From contig NC_090444.1 in NCBI RefSeq assembly GCF_031143425.1, forward strand, positions 1,535,110,782 through 1,535,174,781: DNA of 64,000 nt. The letters run 5' to 3'. Positions within the stretch are counted from its first letter, which is position 1; the number at the start of each line of letters is the position of its first letter. Position numbers and translations under genes: made by a program. The notes under the pieces are model-generated. The model ran no database searches and was not told the origin of the DNA. It saw only the letters and a program-made list of their open reading frames with translations. The DNA comes from Pleurodeles waltl (lineage: Eukaryota; Chordata; Amphibia; Caudata; Salamandridae). Below are positions 63,166 through 64,000 of this stretch, in pieces.

Positions 63166-64000
63166 AGAAATAAAACCAGTCTCACGTCAAATATGAATTT
63201 TGAATGAGAGTACCTTACTGAGAGGCAGTGCTGTGAAACCCTAGTGCCCCATCTAGGGTATGACTGGATGACTGCCTTAAGCGAGCATTCAACTCTCTTT
63301 CTGCAAGCTTCTGCAGAAACAGTTCTGGAAGTATGATTAGAACTGGCACCAAAGAAGTCATTCAATGTGAAACAACTGCCATGACCCTAAAGATGCATTA
63401 AGCCTATTGCTGAGCACTGCAGTTGCTGATTGTGAAACATACACAATATGATGGGCAAGCTGGTCTTCCAGTGTTAAAGCCAACAGCAAGTACAATGCTT
63501 GAACACCGGAAACTAACAAGAGTTAATGAGGAAGTGCCAAACCAACCTTTCACGGAGCTTATGTTGTCTACTTCTCAATGCTGAAAAGTCTCCCAGTTAG
63601 TCCCTTTATGGCATGAGAACCAAGTTTAGAGATACTGGAAGTTAAAGGGGGTTGGATATTGAAAAGAGGCTGCCTCTGTGCCTTCTTTTGATTCCTCAGC
63701 CTCACCCACAACCACTTTGCATTACCTTTTCCAAAGGGGGAATTGCTGAAGAATTGTAAATAAAAGGTTAGCCTCATAAATCACAATTACCACATAAACA
63801 ATAGATTCATTATTGTGAATATTAAATTGTCACTACACTTGTACCCAGAAAGAATGTAGGACTAGCCTCTCTTTTAAAATATTGCTTAGTAGACACTGAA
63901 GTACTGCAACTTTTTTCTTTTCTTTTTCTTTTTTAAAACTAGTTTCTTGTTTAATTTAACCATTTTTTTCAGTAAAAAAAATGTTGCATTTTCCATTTCT
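63166..64000. other. Unassigned spacer at the window end
   Basis: No gene, RNA or repeat shared with the window was recognised. The last ~100 bases are T-rich with short poly-T and poly-A runs. The open frames at 63054-63365 and 63568-63777 lack motifs. Confidence 0.35.

Overview
The window looks like non-coding DNA from a very large vertebrate genome. Ty3/Gypsy elements of two lineages (Gmr1-like and chromovirus), L1-like and CR1/L2-like LINEs, a Penelope-like element and PIF/Harbinger DNA transposons are nested inside one another, with no host exon I can defend. The abundance of Gmr1-like LTR elements and GGCGG-rich Harbingers, and 2-3 kb LTRs, suggest a salamander, most likely a newt (Pleurodeles-like). 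That assignment is inference; no sequence search was run.

Layout. 1-2410: decayed CR1/L2-type LINE reverse transcriptase with a 1,019-bp-period duplication. 2541-4686: solo LTR with a GTGAA target duplication. 4692-7540: apparently single-copy DNA with a poly-C/CA tract and a GC-rich patch. 7556-8440: LINE 3' end. 8706-16898: old, broken Gmr1-like LTR element (plus strand). 16985-18490: Penelope-like element. 19086-20090: two copies of a promoter-like repeat. 20096-21562: LINE 3' ends and a GT/TA microsatellite. 21685-23240: TIR-like repeat and a BED-finger remnant. 23820-39415: L1-like LINE (minus strand), split by a complete 11.25-kb Gmr1-like retrotransposon (27239-38487, minus strand). 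39415-41690: low-complexity arrays and a second copy of the TIR-like repeat.

41694-58786: a complete chromodomain Gypsy element (minus strand) bounded by ATACT duplications. It carries two Harbinger insertions: a 630-bp non-autonomous element in pol (45137-45766) and an 8,031-bp three-gene element in gag (48194-56224). A 171-bp near-perfect palindrome (58794-58964) abuts its outer edge. 58968-64000: flanking minisatellite, unassigned AT-rich DNA and another solo LTR (from 61194).

The 8-kb Harbinger is the most interesting unit. It has a plus-strand DDE transposase and two different minus-strand Myb/SANT-like genes. In both Myb genes, GT-AG introns can be placed whose phases agree across the splice. 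The transposase is dead: first catalytic Asp is Asn, plus a frameshift and a nonsense codon. Removing the element and one TAA copy restores the gag frame exactly. The Gmr1-like elements have integrase upstream of reverse transcriptase, and the better preserved one carries a SCAN-like capsid segment in Gag. All coding sequences here are transposon genes, nearly all with frameshifts or stops.
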